Source of the DNA: Aestuariibacter sp. A3R04
GTDB taxonomy: Bacteria; Pseudomonadota; Gammaproteobacteria; Enterobacterales; Alteromonadaceae
DNA length: 64,000 nucleotides
NCBI RefSeq assembly: GCF_018860805.1
Contig: NZ_JAHKQR010000011.1
Coordinates: 342,459-406,458, forward strand
Direction: 5' to 3'
The notes under the pieces: generated by a model
The model's database searches: none
Told to the model about the DNA's origin: nothing
Seen by the model: the letters and a program-made list of their open reading frames with translations, nothing else
Position numbers and translations under genes: made by a program
Shown here: piece after piece, positions 1 through 9,703 of the stretch
Numbering within the stretch: position 1 is the first letter of the stretch
Layout of the letters: every line of letters begins with the position of its first letter

Positions 1-100
1 AACGAATCTCTGGTAGATGATCGTCAAAGCGAATATCCACGACGCTGCCGCTAATCGAAATTACGGTGCCAATATTGTTAGACGAGCGGGCTGATGTCAT
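1..100 (-). CDS. atpD: F1-type ATPase beta subunit, N-terminal fragment (probable N-ATPase atpD)
   Basis: Translation from the ATG at 98-100 (minus strand) gives 33 codons before the window edge. After a short polar start they read GTVISISGSVVDIRF and then a DDHLPEIR segment. This matches the beta-barrel start of F1 beta subunits (G-x-V-x-x-x-x-G-x-V-V-D-x-x-F, then a Leu-Pro motif). In the alternative sodium-type N-ATPase operons atpD is the first gene, and those beta subunits carry this SGSVVDIRF/LPxI style of start, so an N-ATPase operon running leftward is the likely reading. An AAGG element sits about 13 bases upstream of the ATG. Only the N-terminus is visible: the nucleotide-binding motifs are outside, and an ordinary F1 beta cannot be fully excluded. 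The gene lies in ICE cargo DNA, divergent from the glucan synthase. Confidence 0.68.
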   Translation of the reverse strand, partial: MTSARSSNNIGTVISISGSVVDIRFDDHLPEIR

Positions 101-617
101 AGGTTTCGAATGTACCTTGCTCTAAAAATGGGAATGAGAGACTACAGACACCAGTGTAATAAAAAACCAGTAGCCAGCTCTGTGCAGTAACGAACATATA
201 TGCAGATTTAAAAGGGCATTAAGCATTGCAAAGGCGCTTCGTTTATTTACTAAGCGTATATCTACCCGTAAAAATCCAGCATGTCTTAGCCGAGTTAATT
301 ATTAACGCCTAAGAATAAAGCCAATTCATTAGCCCCTGTGCTGGGGCTGGGCTGGTGACAGGAAGTTATTTTGGCCCATTGTTGGAGCAGCTTGCTCTAC
401 TTCAGCTTCCTTTGCTTTCGCTTGTGCATATTTCTCTTAGTCGATCATGCTGAGTAACATAATGCATCGTCCTATTTCTGCGTCGGTTTTGTAGAGCTCA
501 TCATTGCCTTGATCCTCCTGCTTATGTATGTCTGTTCGCTTGCGTACAGACACCTATCCCAAGGCTTGACTAGTATAACTAGAGGGTTGATTACAAGATT
601 TCCTACCTAAAGGGCAG
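101..617. other. Cargo intergenic region between divergent atpD and the glucan synthase gene
   Basis: About 520 bases without an intact gene. It must hold both divergent promoters. Near the right end a TTGACT box (564-569) is followed at once by TATAACT within a small palindrome (CTAGTATAACTAG). The middle part holds a degraded minus-strand reading frame, listed separately. No tRNA, transposase or clear terminator was recognised. Confidence 0.5.
329..553 (-). pseudogene. Possible remnant of a small unknown gene (frame with one internal stop)
   Basis: On the minus strand a GTG at 551-553 opens a frame of 38 codons to a TAA at 437-439. The same frame then continues for 36 more codons to the TAA at 329-331. 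The residues look protein-like on both sides of the internal stop: an acidic stretch with KQEDQGNDELYKTDAEIG before it, and a Lys/Ala/Glu-rich segment (EKYAQAKAKEAEVEQAA) after it. This could be a short gene broken by one nonsense mutation, or chance. I do not recognise a family and the ribosome-binding site is weak. Confidence 0.25.
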
Positions 618-3600
618 ATGCTTATGTTACATACCGTTACTTCCTTATTTGGACGACTTGGGCAACAACACTCCCAAACAATATGGCATAGCACTTCGCC
701 CGTTCGCGAGGCTTTATTTGGTATAGCGCGGCTTGAAGAGCATGCAAAAAGTTTGGCTAAGGCTCAGCAGGTTCTCGACAAAAAAACGTCTGTCTTATCG
801 TTACAAGCGAGGTTGGATGATAATGCTAGATCGTTGTTGAAGTCTTATCGAGGCTGTGCGACGGAGCTCGAACAAGGACGTAGTGTTGTTCCCGCAGCAG
901 AATGGCTACTAGATAACTATCATTTAGTGGAAGAACAAATCCGCGAAATTCGAGACGATCTACCAGACAGTTATTATCGTCAATTACCCAAATTGGCTAG
1001 CGGACCTTTTGTCGGATATCCGCGAGTATTTGGTCTAGCCTGGGCGTTTGTAGCTCACACAGATAGTCATATTGATCCAGAGATTCTCGTGCGTTTTATT
1101 CATGCTTATCAGACTGTGCAACCGCTTACCATCGGTGAATTATGGGCGGTGCCGATCACGCTGCGTATTGTATTGATTGAAAACTTGCGACGTTTAGCCG
1201 ATCAAATTGCCGTTGGTCGAAAAGCACGCCAAGACGCAGATCAGTTAACAGTACGACTTTTAGTGGAAGGTTGTGCTTATTCGGCGTTACAAGAAGATAT
1301 CGCCGCACGATCATCGGGGCCTTTATCGGAAGTGTTTGCTGCGCAACTGGCAAAGAGATTACGTGACCAAGACCCGAAAACTACGCCCGCGCATGAATGG
1401 CTAGAACAGCGTTTGCAGCTACAAGGTCTTTCTGTTGAAGACGTTGTGCAACATGCCCAGCAACGCCAAGGTGCATCGAACGTCACCATTCGCAATGTGA
1501 TCACCAGTATGCGCTTGATTTCTGATATTGATTGGTCGGAAATGTTTGAGAAAGTCAGTCTGGTCGATCAAGAATTTTACCGTTATGACCTTTATGCCCA
1601 AATGGATTTTCCGACTCGTAACTTGTATCGCAGTGCCGTAGAGGAACTAGCACGAGGCTGTGATTATTCGGAAATAGACATTGCCCAGCGCGCCGTAGAA
1701 ATGGCGAAAGACAGCGTAAAGTCTTTTGAGTCAAAGAGTGCTGATTCAACCAATGCAGAAGCGACAGAAACGTTAACGGAAGAAGCTGATGTTGAAAAAA
1801 AACGTCTTGGTGACCCGGGTTATTATCTGATTGAACAAGGGCGTTTGGCTTTCGAAAAATCCATCGCCTATACACCGACCATGCGGTTAAGAGTTAGGCG
1901 CTTTCACGTACGCCTAGGCGTCGCGGGTTACTGCAGTACGATTGCCATTGTCGCCTTGGCTTTTCTTGCCATTAGTATTTTATTCGCAGGATTCCTAGCG
2001 TTTCACGCACAACCTTGGTTGCTGTGGGCAGTGGTGGCCTTTATTCCTGCCACAGAAGTGGCGTTTGCCATCGTCAATCGTTTAGTGACATGGCGATTTG
2101 GTGCGGTGATGCTACCGGGGCTTGAGCTAAAAGCTGGCGTACCGAGCTCGTTACGAACCTTAATCGCCGTGCCGACTTTGCTCACTTCAGAAGAGGATTT
2201 ATTAGAACAAATTGAACGCCTAGAAGTGCATTATCTTAGCGGCATCGGCGGTGATGTGAGCTTTGCCTTATTAACTGATGGTAAAGATGCTGATTTGGAA
2301 GAATTAGAAAGTGATACGGTGTGGTTGGAACGGGCGGCATTTGAAATAGAACAATTAAACCAGCGCTACGAAGAGGGTCCATCTGGTCCACGTTTTATCT
2401 TGCTGCATCGCCGTCGACTGTTTAATCCGAGTGAAAATGTATGGATGGGTTGGGAGCGAAAACGCGGTAAGTTGCATGAGCTTAATCGATTATTACGCGG
2501 CGCAACGGACACCACTTTTATTGCTATTCAGGGCAAAGCGCCTAGTGTGCCGAGTGATGTTCGTTACGTGATTACCCTTGATGCTGACACGCGTTTGCCA
2601 CGAGAAACAGCGTTGCGATTGATCGGCAAAATGGCGCATCCGTTGAATCGTCCACGTTTGGATAAAGTCAAACAGCGAGTTGTCGCGGGTTACGGGATTC
2701 TTCAACCTCGTGTCACACCGTCTTTATCAGTCGGTACGGAAGGTTCTTTGTTCCAGCGTATCTTTTCTGCTCCTGGCGGTATAGACCCATATGCGGCGGC
2801 GATTTCAGATGTGTATCAAGATCTTTTCGGCGAAGGTTCTTTTACTGGCAAAGGCATTTACGATGTCGATATGTTCGAAGCCGCGCTGGCGGATCGTGTG
2901 CCGAATAACACCATGCTGAGCCACGATTTGTTCGAAGGTATTTTTGCTCGTGCTGGTTTGGTCTCAGATGTGGAAGTGGTGGAAGAGTTTCCGGCCCGAT
3001 ACGATGTCGCCGCGAAACGCCAGCATCGTTGGATGCGAGGCGATTGGCAGCTATTGCCGTGGATTATGAGCAAGCCGACAGAACAGGGGGGTTCCAGTCT
3101 GGGGCGTTGGAAGCTACTCGATAATTTAAGGCGGTCGCTGGTGGCTCCAACAACCTTGTTATCCTTGGTGTTAAGTTGGCTGTTATTTCCGTCGTCGGTG
3201 GTGTTTTTTACGGTTGTGTTATTGGCTGTCATGGCTATTCCGCCTTTGCTGCCTTGTGTTTTTTCGATGATTCCTCATCGTTCTGGCGTGGACACCAGCA
3301 ACCATTTTCAACTCTGGTTAGGGGATTTACGTCTTGCTTTAAGTCAGACTTTTTTGTCTATCACTTTTCTTCCTGATCAAAGCTGGCGCTCCTTGGATGC
3401 GATTGCACGCACCTTGTTGCGTTTAGGTGTGACGCATCGACGTTGTTTGGAATGGGAAACCGCGGCGCAGAGTCATGCGAGTCCGCGACCCAAGGTGACG
3501 GGTTTTTATCAAAATATGGCCTGTGGCACCTTGCTTGCTTTGGCGGTTTGCTTGTTTGTCATCGTTGTGAATCCGGCAGTGTGGCTGCTGTTGTTCCCGT

Positions 3601-6600
3601 TTGCTTTGCTTTGGTGTCTTGCGCCTTTGGTCGCCCTGTTTGTTAGTCGATCACCGGAAGTGTTGCGACCTGATGAACTCGATGTTGGCGCGGTCACTTT
3701 ACGTCTTACTGCGCGCAAAACGTGGCGCTATTTTGAAACCTTTGTGACAGAGGAAGACAATTTTTTACCGCCTGATAATTACCAAGAAGACCCAGAACCT
3801 GTGGTGGCGCATCGTACTTCGCCGACCAATATTGGTTTGTATCTGTTGTCTTCAGTGGCGGCGCGAGATTTTGGTTGGGCTGGGTTATTCGAAACGATTG
3901 AGAGACTCGAAACGACCTTTGTCACACTGGAAAAATTACCAAAACACAACGGCCATTTTTTCAATTGGTACGGCACACAAAGCTTGCATACCTTGTTGCC
4001 GGAATACATTTCATCGGTGGACAGCGGCAATCTTGCTGGGCATTTGATAACGCTGGCAAATAGCTGCAAGCAATGGTGCGAAGAATTCGTGGCTGGGCCA
4101 TCTCAAGACACTTTAACCGCTAATCCAAACTCAATGGTGCGCTCAGGTTTTATGGACAATATTGCATTGGCTAGACAATCCTTAGTGGTTGAATCAAAAC
4201 CACTAACTAACCCTGTTAGTCCAGATATTAGAGATATTAACATCTCCATAACGGATAGCTCGCATCCATTGCTTGCGACTTTGGACGATATAGCGAGTAA
4301 ATTAAACAGCCGCCAGACTATCGAGACCTTAACGCCAATTTTAATTCGATTGACTAATAAAGCTTCCAAGCTTGCACGTGAACGACCATTAGGTTCTGGC
4401 GAAGAAATTGCACAGGGTCGTCATGCTGATTTCATTTATTGGATCGAAGCGGCAAATAAGCTGATGGTTGAGCAGGAGCGCGATACTCTTGAGCTACGCA
4501 AATCTAACGACTCTTTGCTGGCTAGATTAAATGCGCTCGTGAGCATAGCTCGTGACATGGCGTTAGCGATGGATTTTGCTTTTCTCATTGACCCTGAACG
4601 CAAACTTTTGTCGATTGGTTATTCTCTTGCCGAAAACTGTCTCGATCCAAATTGCTACGATTTATTGGCTTCGGAAGCACGATTGGCGAGTTTGGTTGCT
4701 ATCGCCAAAGGCGATGTGGCGACCAAGCATTGGTTTCGTCTTGGTCGCGCAGCAACACCCATGGGCAACGGCTCGGTTCTAATTTCTTGGTCGGGTTCCA
4801 TGTTCGAATATTTGATGCCGTCGCTGGTTATGCGAGCGCCAACAGGCAGTTTACTTGAACAGACCAATCGGCTGATCGTTGGGCGTCAGCAGGAATACGG
4901 TAAACAACTTGGCATCCCTTGGGGTGTGTCGGAATCTTCTTATAATGCGCGTGATATCGAGTTTACTTATCAATATTCCAACTTTGGTGTGCCGGGACTT
5001 GGTCTAAAACGCGGCTTGGCGGGAAATAGAGTGATCGCACCTTATGCCACGGGGCTTGCCACTATGATTGACCTTCAGGCGGCGGTTGATAATTACGATC
5101 GTTTAACCAGCATGGGTGCTTGTGGCCGTTATGGTTTTTACGAGGCGTTGGACTTTACGCCTGCACGTTTGCCTGCGGAAAGCCAAGTTGCCATTGTACG
5201 CAGTTTCATGGCGCATCATCAGGGCATGACTATTGTCGCCATTGCCAATGCCTTACTGGAAGGCGTGTTTAGACAACGCTTTCATCAAGAACCCATGATT
5301 CAGGCATGTGAGCTCTTATTACAAGAACGTATGCCAAGGGATGTTTGCATTAGTCATCCTAGAGCAGAAGAAGTGAAAACCTACGCGTCTTCTCTAGTGC
5401 TGATTGCGCCGATAGTACGATGCCTAAGTCCAACTGCCGAAGGCTCGCCCATTACACATTTGTTATCGAACGGCCGATATGTGGTGATGTTGACCGCCAC
5501 TGGCGCGGGCTACAGTCGTTGGGGCGACATTGCTGTAACGCGCTGGCAGGAGGACTCCACAAGTGATGATTATGGTAGTTTCATTTTTTTGCGAGATAAA
5601 AATACAGGTCATCTTTGGTCGAGCTCTGCCCAGCCTCTGCAAGATGAAGATCATTATCCGGCGGGTGTGTTTGAAGAAGATCATGTGGAATTTGTGCGCC
5701 ATGATGGCGATTTCACCACTGCGATGGATGTTTTGGTATCTGGTGAAGACGATTGTGAAGTGCGTCGTATCTCATTGAGCAATAATGGTCGCATAGCGCA
5801 TGACATTGAACTAACGTCTTATCTTGAATTGGTGTTAACAACGCCAGCGACTGACAATGCTCATCCGGCCTTTGCTAAGCTGTTTGTGCAAACTGACTAT
5901 GTCCCTGAATATAATGCGCTAATTGCGACCCGACGCAAACGTGCTACTGAAGAACCTTCAATTTGGGCTGCGCATTTTGCTATTGTCGAAGGGGAAGTGA
6001 CAGCCGATCCTCAATATGAGACCAACCGAGCCTTGTTTATTGGGCGAGGTAATTCCATTGCCACTGCGGCGGCGTTTGATTGTGACGATTCTTCGGTTGA
6101 GAGTGTCGATCTCAATAATTCAATCGGAACTGTTCTAGACCCTATTTTCTCGTTGCGCTATGCCGTACATGTGCCAGCAGGCAGTGTGGTGAGAGTGTCG
6201 TTTTGGACAGTCGTTGCGTCTTCTCGTGAAGAATTAATGGATCTTGTTGATCGACATCATGACCGCAGCGCTTATGATCGAGCGAAAACCTTAGCGTGGA
6301 CGCAGGCGCAAGTGCAATTGCGTCATTTGGATATTAGTCCAACCGAGGCGGATGATTTTCAACGACTAGCGGCACCGATTATTTACGCAGACCCGCGTTT
6401 TCGTGTTTCACCCGAATTCATTCATCGTGGCATGGCGAGTCAGTCTTTGTTGTGGCCGCATTCGATTAGTGGTGATTTACCCATTGTGCTGCTGCGTATT
6501 GATGACGTCGAAGACATTGAACAAGTTAAGCAATTATTGCGCGCCTATGAATACTGGCGTATGAAAAGGCTGGCGGTGGACCTTGTAATAATCAACGAGC

Positions 6601-9431
6601 ACTCGTGTTCTTATTTACAAGACTTGCAAAGCGCCATTGAAGCCGCAGTGCGAAGGAGCCAGTCTCGTCCTCAGCATGTTGATAAATTCAATGGCGATCA
6701 TGTGCATGGTAATGTACATGTTCTGCGTGCAGATTTAGTGGATGTGTCGGTTTGCGATTTACTTAAATCTGTTGCTCGAGTCGTGCTTCTTGCACGTCGT
6801 GGTTCCATCAGTAAACATATCCAACGCCTACCTTCATCGCCGATTTGGCCGCCTGCTTTGAAAGTCCCGTATGACGTCATTGATGGTGACAATATGTCGC
6901 TTGAATCGCGTAAATCAAGCGTAAAAGAACAGTTAACTGAGCTGAAAGAAGGGCTCGAGTTTTTTAATGGTTTAGGTGGGTTTGGTTTAGGTGGGTGCGA
7001 GTATACTGTTATTCTCGAAAAAGGCGCGTTTACCCCTGTTCCTTGGATTAATGTTATTGCTAACCAACACTTTGGTTTTCATGTGGCTGCGGAAGGAGGG
7101 GGTTATACATGGGCAGAAAATAGCCGAGAGAATCAGCTAACTCCATGGAGCAATGATCCTGTTACTAATGCATCGGGCGAAGCGATTTACGTACGCGATG
7201 AAGACAGCTTAGCGTTGTTTAGCACTACGGCAGACCCTCTTCGATCGCATCCGAATGATCAGGAGGCGTATATTGCCCATCATGGATACGGTTACAGTCG
7301 CTTTGAACATCAAATCGATGGCTTGGGCTTAACGTTATTACAATATGTACCGCTCTCAGACCCTATTAAAATATCTCGCCTAACGCTACATAACCAATCA
7401 GGAAAGCACCGTCGTTTGTCGGTGACTTCCTATATCGAATGGGTATTAGGCACCGCCCGCGGAGCAACCGCACCTTTTGTTACCACAGATTTAGATACGG
7501 CAGGGTCAAATGCATTATTCGCTTGCAATCGTTGGAGTGTGGCGTTTCCAGGGCGTGTTGCATTTACTGATATGAGCGGGATGCAATCGTCGTGGACGAC
7601 TGATCGTTCGGAGTTTTTAGGACGTAATGGTCGGATGAGTGCGCCTGCCGCTTTGCTAAGAGATTCTCCGTTATCTGGTAGCACGGGCGGAGGGCAGGAC
7701 CCCTGTAGTGCGCAACAATGTGTCGTTGAGCTAAAACCAAATGAATCAGTGGAGGTGGTGATCTTGCTTGGACAATGTGATTCGGTCAGCAAAGCTCGGG
7801 AGTTGATAGAGCAATATCGAAATGCTGATTTGGATCAGGTTCTGGCGGAAGTAACCGAGTACTGGGAAACCTTGTTAGGCGCGGTTCAGGTGAAAACACC
7901 AGATCGAGCGATGGATATCATGCTCAATGGTTGGTTGCTTTATCAAACAGTCGCATGCCGTATGTGGGCTCGTTCGGCGTTTTACCAAGCCAGTGGGGCT
8001 TATGGTTTTAGGGATCAATTGCAAGATGGTATGTCGATGACTTTTCGTCGTCCCGATATGACTCGAGAACATATTTTACGTGCAGCGGGCCGTCAATTCA
8101 TTGAAGGAGATGTACAGCATTGGTGGTTGCCTCACACAGGACAGGGCGTACGTACGCATATATCTGACGATAGAGTCTGGCTAGCTTATGCCACCGCAAT
8201 TTACATTAAAACTTCGGGTGATATGTCCATCTTGGATGAGAACATCGCCTTTATAGAAGGGCCAATATTGGCTGCGAATCAGCATGACGCGTATTTTTAT
8301 CCTACGAAATCGGATGAGTCTGCGACCTTATTTGAGCATTGTGCTCGCGGGTTGGATCAATGTCTTGAACTGACTGGTGAAAATGGCCTGCCATTAATGG
8401 GCACAGGCGATTGGAACGATGGCATGAACCGTGTCGGCGAAGGCGGTAAAGGGGAAAGTATTTGGTTAGGCTGGTTGCTGATTCGTACCATTCATTTGTT
8501 CTCACCCTTGGCGCAAGCTCGTAATGAAGACGAACGAGTACAGCGGTGGGTGGCTCATGCCAGTAAAGCCCGAGAATCGATTGAAGAGAAAGGGTGGGAC
8601 GGCGAATGGTATCGTCGAGCAAGTTTCGACGACGGCACCTGGTTAGGATCAAAAGACAATGATGAATGCCGAATTGATTCTATTGTGCAATCTTGGGCAG
8701 TTTTATCCGAAGCGGGTGACCCAGAGCGCGCCGCGAAAGCCATGGATTCGGTCGAGCAATACTTGATTCAACCAGAGTCAAAACTGGCGTTATTGTTTAC
8801 GCCGCCATTTGATAAAACCAGCCAAGATCCTGGTTATATAAAAGGCTATCCACCGGGTTTGCGAGAAAACGGCGGGCAATATACTCATGCCGCTATGTGG
8901 GCGATTCTAGCCTATGCAAAATTGGGTCATGGCAACAAAGCTAGCAGTTTGTTTAATTTACTAAACCCAATTAATCACACCCTGAATGCCGAAGATACTG
9001 AGTGTTATAAAGTCGAACCTTATGTGGTTGCAGCGGATGTATATGCCGTCGCACCTCACACAGGACGAGGCGGTTGGACTTGGTACACTGGATCATCTGG
9101 ATGGATGTATCGAGCAGGAATGGAAGGTATTCTGGGTATTAATCGAGAAGGCAAAGAACTGACTATTCAACCTTGCATTCCGTTGGATTGGCCATGCTTT
9201 GAAGTCAGCGTAAAAATAGACAAGACCGAATACTTTATTTCCGTCGTGCAAGTGGTTGATCTTGTTGATTCCTTTAACGCTAGAGTTTCTGTAGAAGACT
9301 CTTTAATAGCGGAAAAAAATATCAGAGCAGTGATTGATGGCATGGATATTCAAATAACCAATAATATAGTGCGTGTGCCTCTGGATGGAAAGATGCATAA
9401 ACTAAATATTAGTATTTGGACCTATAGATAG
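618..9431 (+). CDS. ndvB: Cyclic beta-1,2-glucan synthase (NdvB/ChvB type)
   Basis: A 2937-residue inner-membrane enzyme, slightly longer than rhizobial NdvB (about 2830). It would polymerise UDP-glucose into beta-1,2-glucan and cyclise it for the periplasm. The N-terminal third leads to hydrophobic segments at about residues 440-490. A GT84 glycosyltransferase domain follows, with the DADT metal-binding motif near residue 655 and QHRWMRGDW (Q-x-x-R-W class) near 800. More membrane helices lie around 840-890 and 985-1020. Then come glycoamylase-like and GH94 phosphorylase-type domains, with the GDWNDGMNRVG acid-base motif near residue 2600. An AAGGG element precedes ATG 618; ATG 624 is an alternative start. 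The gene is intact. In bacteria these glucans help adaptation to low osmolarity and host interaction. Position between an ATPase gene and traF marks it as ICE cargo, which is unusual. Confidence 0.93.
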   Translation: MLMLHTVTSLFGRLGQQHSQTIWHSTSPVREALFGIARLEEHAKSLAKAQQVLDKKTSVLSLQARLDDNARSLLKSYRGCATELEQGRSVVPAAEWLLDNYHLVEEQIREIRDDLPDSYYRQLPKLASGPFVGYPRVFGLAWAFVAHTDSHIDPEILVRFIHAYQTVQPLTIGELWAVPITLRIVLIENLRRLADQIAVGRKARQDADQLTVRLLVEGCAYSALQEDIAARSSGPLSEVFAAQLAKRLRDQDPKTTPAHEWLEQRLQLQGLSVEDVVQHAQQRQGASNVTIRNVITSMRLISDIDWSEMFEKVSLVDQEFYRYDLYAQMDFPTRNLYRSAVEELARGCDYSEIDIAQRAVEMAKDSVKSFESKSADSTNAEATETLTEEADVEKKRLGDPGYYLIEQGRLAFEKSIAYTPTMRLRVRRFHVRLGVAGYCSTIAIVALAFLAISILFAGFLAFHAQPWLLWAVVAFIPATEVAFAIVNRLVTWRFGAVMLPGLELKAGVPSSLRTLIAVPTLLTSEEDLLEQIERLEVHYLSGIGGDVSFALLTDGKDADLEELESDTVWLERAAFEIEQLNQRYEEGPSGPRFILLHRRRLFNPSENVWMGWERKRGKLHELNRLLRGATDTTFIAIQGKAPSVPSDVRYVITLDADTRLPRETALRLIGKMAHPLNRPRLDKVKQRVVAGYGILQPRVTPSLSVGTEGSLFQRIFSAPGGIDPYAAAISDVYQDLFGEGSFTGKGIYDVDMFEAALADRVPNNTMLSHDLFEGIFARAGLVSDVEVVEEFPARYDVAAKRQHRWMRGDWQLLPWIMSKPTEQGGSSLGRWKLLDNLRRSLVAPTTLLSLVLSWLLFPSSVVFFTVVLLAVMAIPPLLPCVFSMIPHRSGVDTSNHFQLWLGDLRLALSQTFLSITFLPDQSWRSLDAIARTLLRLGVTHRRCLEWETAAQSHASPRPKVTGFYQNMACGTLLALAVCLFVIVVNPAVWLLLFPFALLWCLAPLVALFVSRSPEVLRPDELDVGAVTLRLTARKTWRYFETFVTEEDNFLPPDNYQEDPEPVVAHRTSPTNIGLYLLSSVAARDFGWAGLFETIERLETTFVTLEKLPKHNGHFFNWYGTQSLHTLLPEYISSVDSGNLAGHLITLANSCKQWCEEFVAGPSQDTLTANPNSMVRSGFMDNIALARQSLVVESKPLTNPVSPDIRDINISITDSSHPLLATLDDIASKLNSRQTIETLTPILIRLTNKASKLARERPLGSGEEIAQGRHADFIYWIEAANKLMVEQERDTLELRKSNDSLLARLNALVSIARDMALAMDFAFLIDPERKLLSIGYSLAENCLDPNCYDLLASEARLASLVAIAKGDVATKHWFRLGRAATPMGNGSVLISWSGSMFEYLMPSLVMRAPTGSLLEQTNRLIVGRQQEYGKQLGIPWGVSESSYNARDIEFTYQYSNFGVPGLGLKRGLAGNRVIAPYATGLATMIDLQAAVDNYDRLTSMGACGRYGFYEALDFTPARLPAESQVAIVRSFMAHHQGMTIVAIANALLEGVFRQRFHQEPMIQACELLLQERMPRDVCISHPRAEEVKTYASSLVLIAPIVRCLSPTAEGSPITHLLSNGRYVVMLTATGAGYSRWGDIAVTRWQEDSTSDDYGSFIFLRDKNTGHLWSSSAQPLQDEDHYPAGVFEEDHVEFVRHDGDFTTAMDVLVSGEDDCEVRRISLSNNGRIAHDIELTSYLELVLTTPATDNAHPAFAKLFVQTDYVPEYNALIATRRKRATEEPSIWAAHFAIVEGEVTADPQYETNRALFIGRGNSIATAAAFDCDDSSVESVDLNNSIGTVLDPIFSLRYAVHVPAGSVVRVSFWTVVASSREELMDLVDRHHDRSAYDRAKTLAWTQAQVQLRHLDISPTEADDFQRLAAPIIYADPRFRVSPEFIHRGMASQSLLWPHSISGDLPIVLLRIDDVEDIEQVKQLLRAYEYWRMKRLAVDLVIINEHSCSYLQDLQSAIEAAVRRSQSRPQHVDKFNGDHVHGNVHVLRADLVDVSVCDLLKSVARVVLLARRGSISKHIQRLPSSPIWPPALKVPYDVIDGDNMSLESRKSSVKEQLTELKEGLEFFNGLGGFGLGGCEYTVILEKGAFTPVPWINVIANQHFGFHVAAEGGGYTWAENSRENQLTPWSNDPVTNASGEAIYVRDEDSLALFSTTADPLRSHPNDQEAYIAHHGYGYSRFEHQIDGLGLTLLQYVPLSDPIKISRLTLHNQSGKHRRLSVTSYIEWVLGTARGATAPFVTTDLDTAGSNALFACNRWSVAFPGRVAFTDMSGMQSSWTTDRSEFLGRNGRMSAPAALLRDSPLSGSTGGGQDPCSAQQCVVELKPNESVEVVILLGQCDSVSKARELIEQYRNADLDQVLAEVTEYWETLLGAVQVKTPDRAMDIMLNGWLLYQTVACRMWARSAFYQASGAYGFRDQLQDGMSMTFRRPDMTREHILRAAGRQFIEGDVQHWWLPHTGQGVRTHISDDRVWLAYATAIYIKTSGDMSILDENIAFIEGPILAANQHDAYFYPTKSDESATLFEHCARGLDQCLELTGENGLPLMGTGDWNDGMNRVGEGGKGESIWLGWLLIRTIHLFSPLAQARNEDERVQRWVAHASKARESIEEKGWDGEWYRRASFDDGTWLGSKDNDECRIDSIVQSWAVLSEAGDPERAAKAMDSVEQYLIQPESKLALLFTPPFDKTSQDPGYIKGYPPGLRENGGQYTHAAMWAILAYAKLGHGNKASSLFNLLNPINHTLNAEDTECYKVEPYVVAADVYAVAPHTGRGGWTWYTGSSGWMYRAGMEGILGINREGKELTIQPCIPLDWPCFEVSVKIDKTEYFISVVQVVDLVDSFNARVSVEDSLIAEKNIRAVIDGMDIQITNNIVRVPLDGKMHKLNISIWTYR

Positions 9432-9640
9432 TGCGAATAGATACTTTTTAATTGAAGGTGATAGCTGTAGCTTTTGAAATTTAAAGAAATTATTTACTTA
9501 CAACTACATGGTACATAACTTATACGCATAGTTTTTAGCTCATAGCAGAAAATCATCGCATCAATTTTATCTTTGACTCAAATGAGTTTTAGCAGTTTTA
9601 CAGCGGATAGTCAGAAACACGAAAGATTTATTCAGCTAAC

Positions 9641-9703
9641 TTGCCAATCGCTCTTACGGGGATCTTTAGCATGTTAGCTCTATGAAATTTTCTGGAGCTG
9701 ACA
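9641..9703 (+). promoter_or_regulatory. Candidate activator/promoter region of traFHG
   Basis: The 272-base gap before traF carries no gene. Near its end TTGCC (9641-9645) and GGGGA (9658-9662) stand 12 bases apart, followed by A/T-rich sequence and a GGAG ribosome-binding site (9694-9697) six bases before ATG 9704. FlhDC-like SetCD activates tra promoters in SXT, so a SetCD-dependent promoter is expected here. I cannot confirm the SetCD consensus from the sequence alone. Confidence 0.3.

Noticed and set aside
1156..8743. Many minus-strand open frames of 60-124 codons inside the glucan synthase gene
   Set aside because: They are shadows of the plus-strand frame, without ribosome-binding sites or recognisable domains.
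618..9431. Polyketide or peptide synthetase, from length alone
   Set aside because: Motifs are those of GT84 and GH94 glucan synthases; no carrier-protein or condensation motif.
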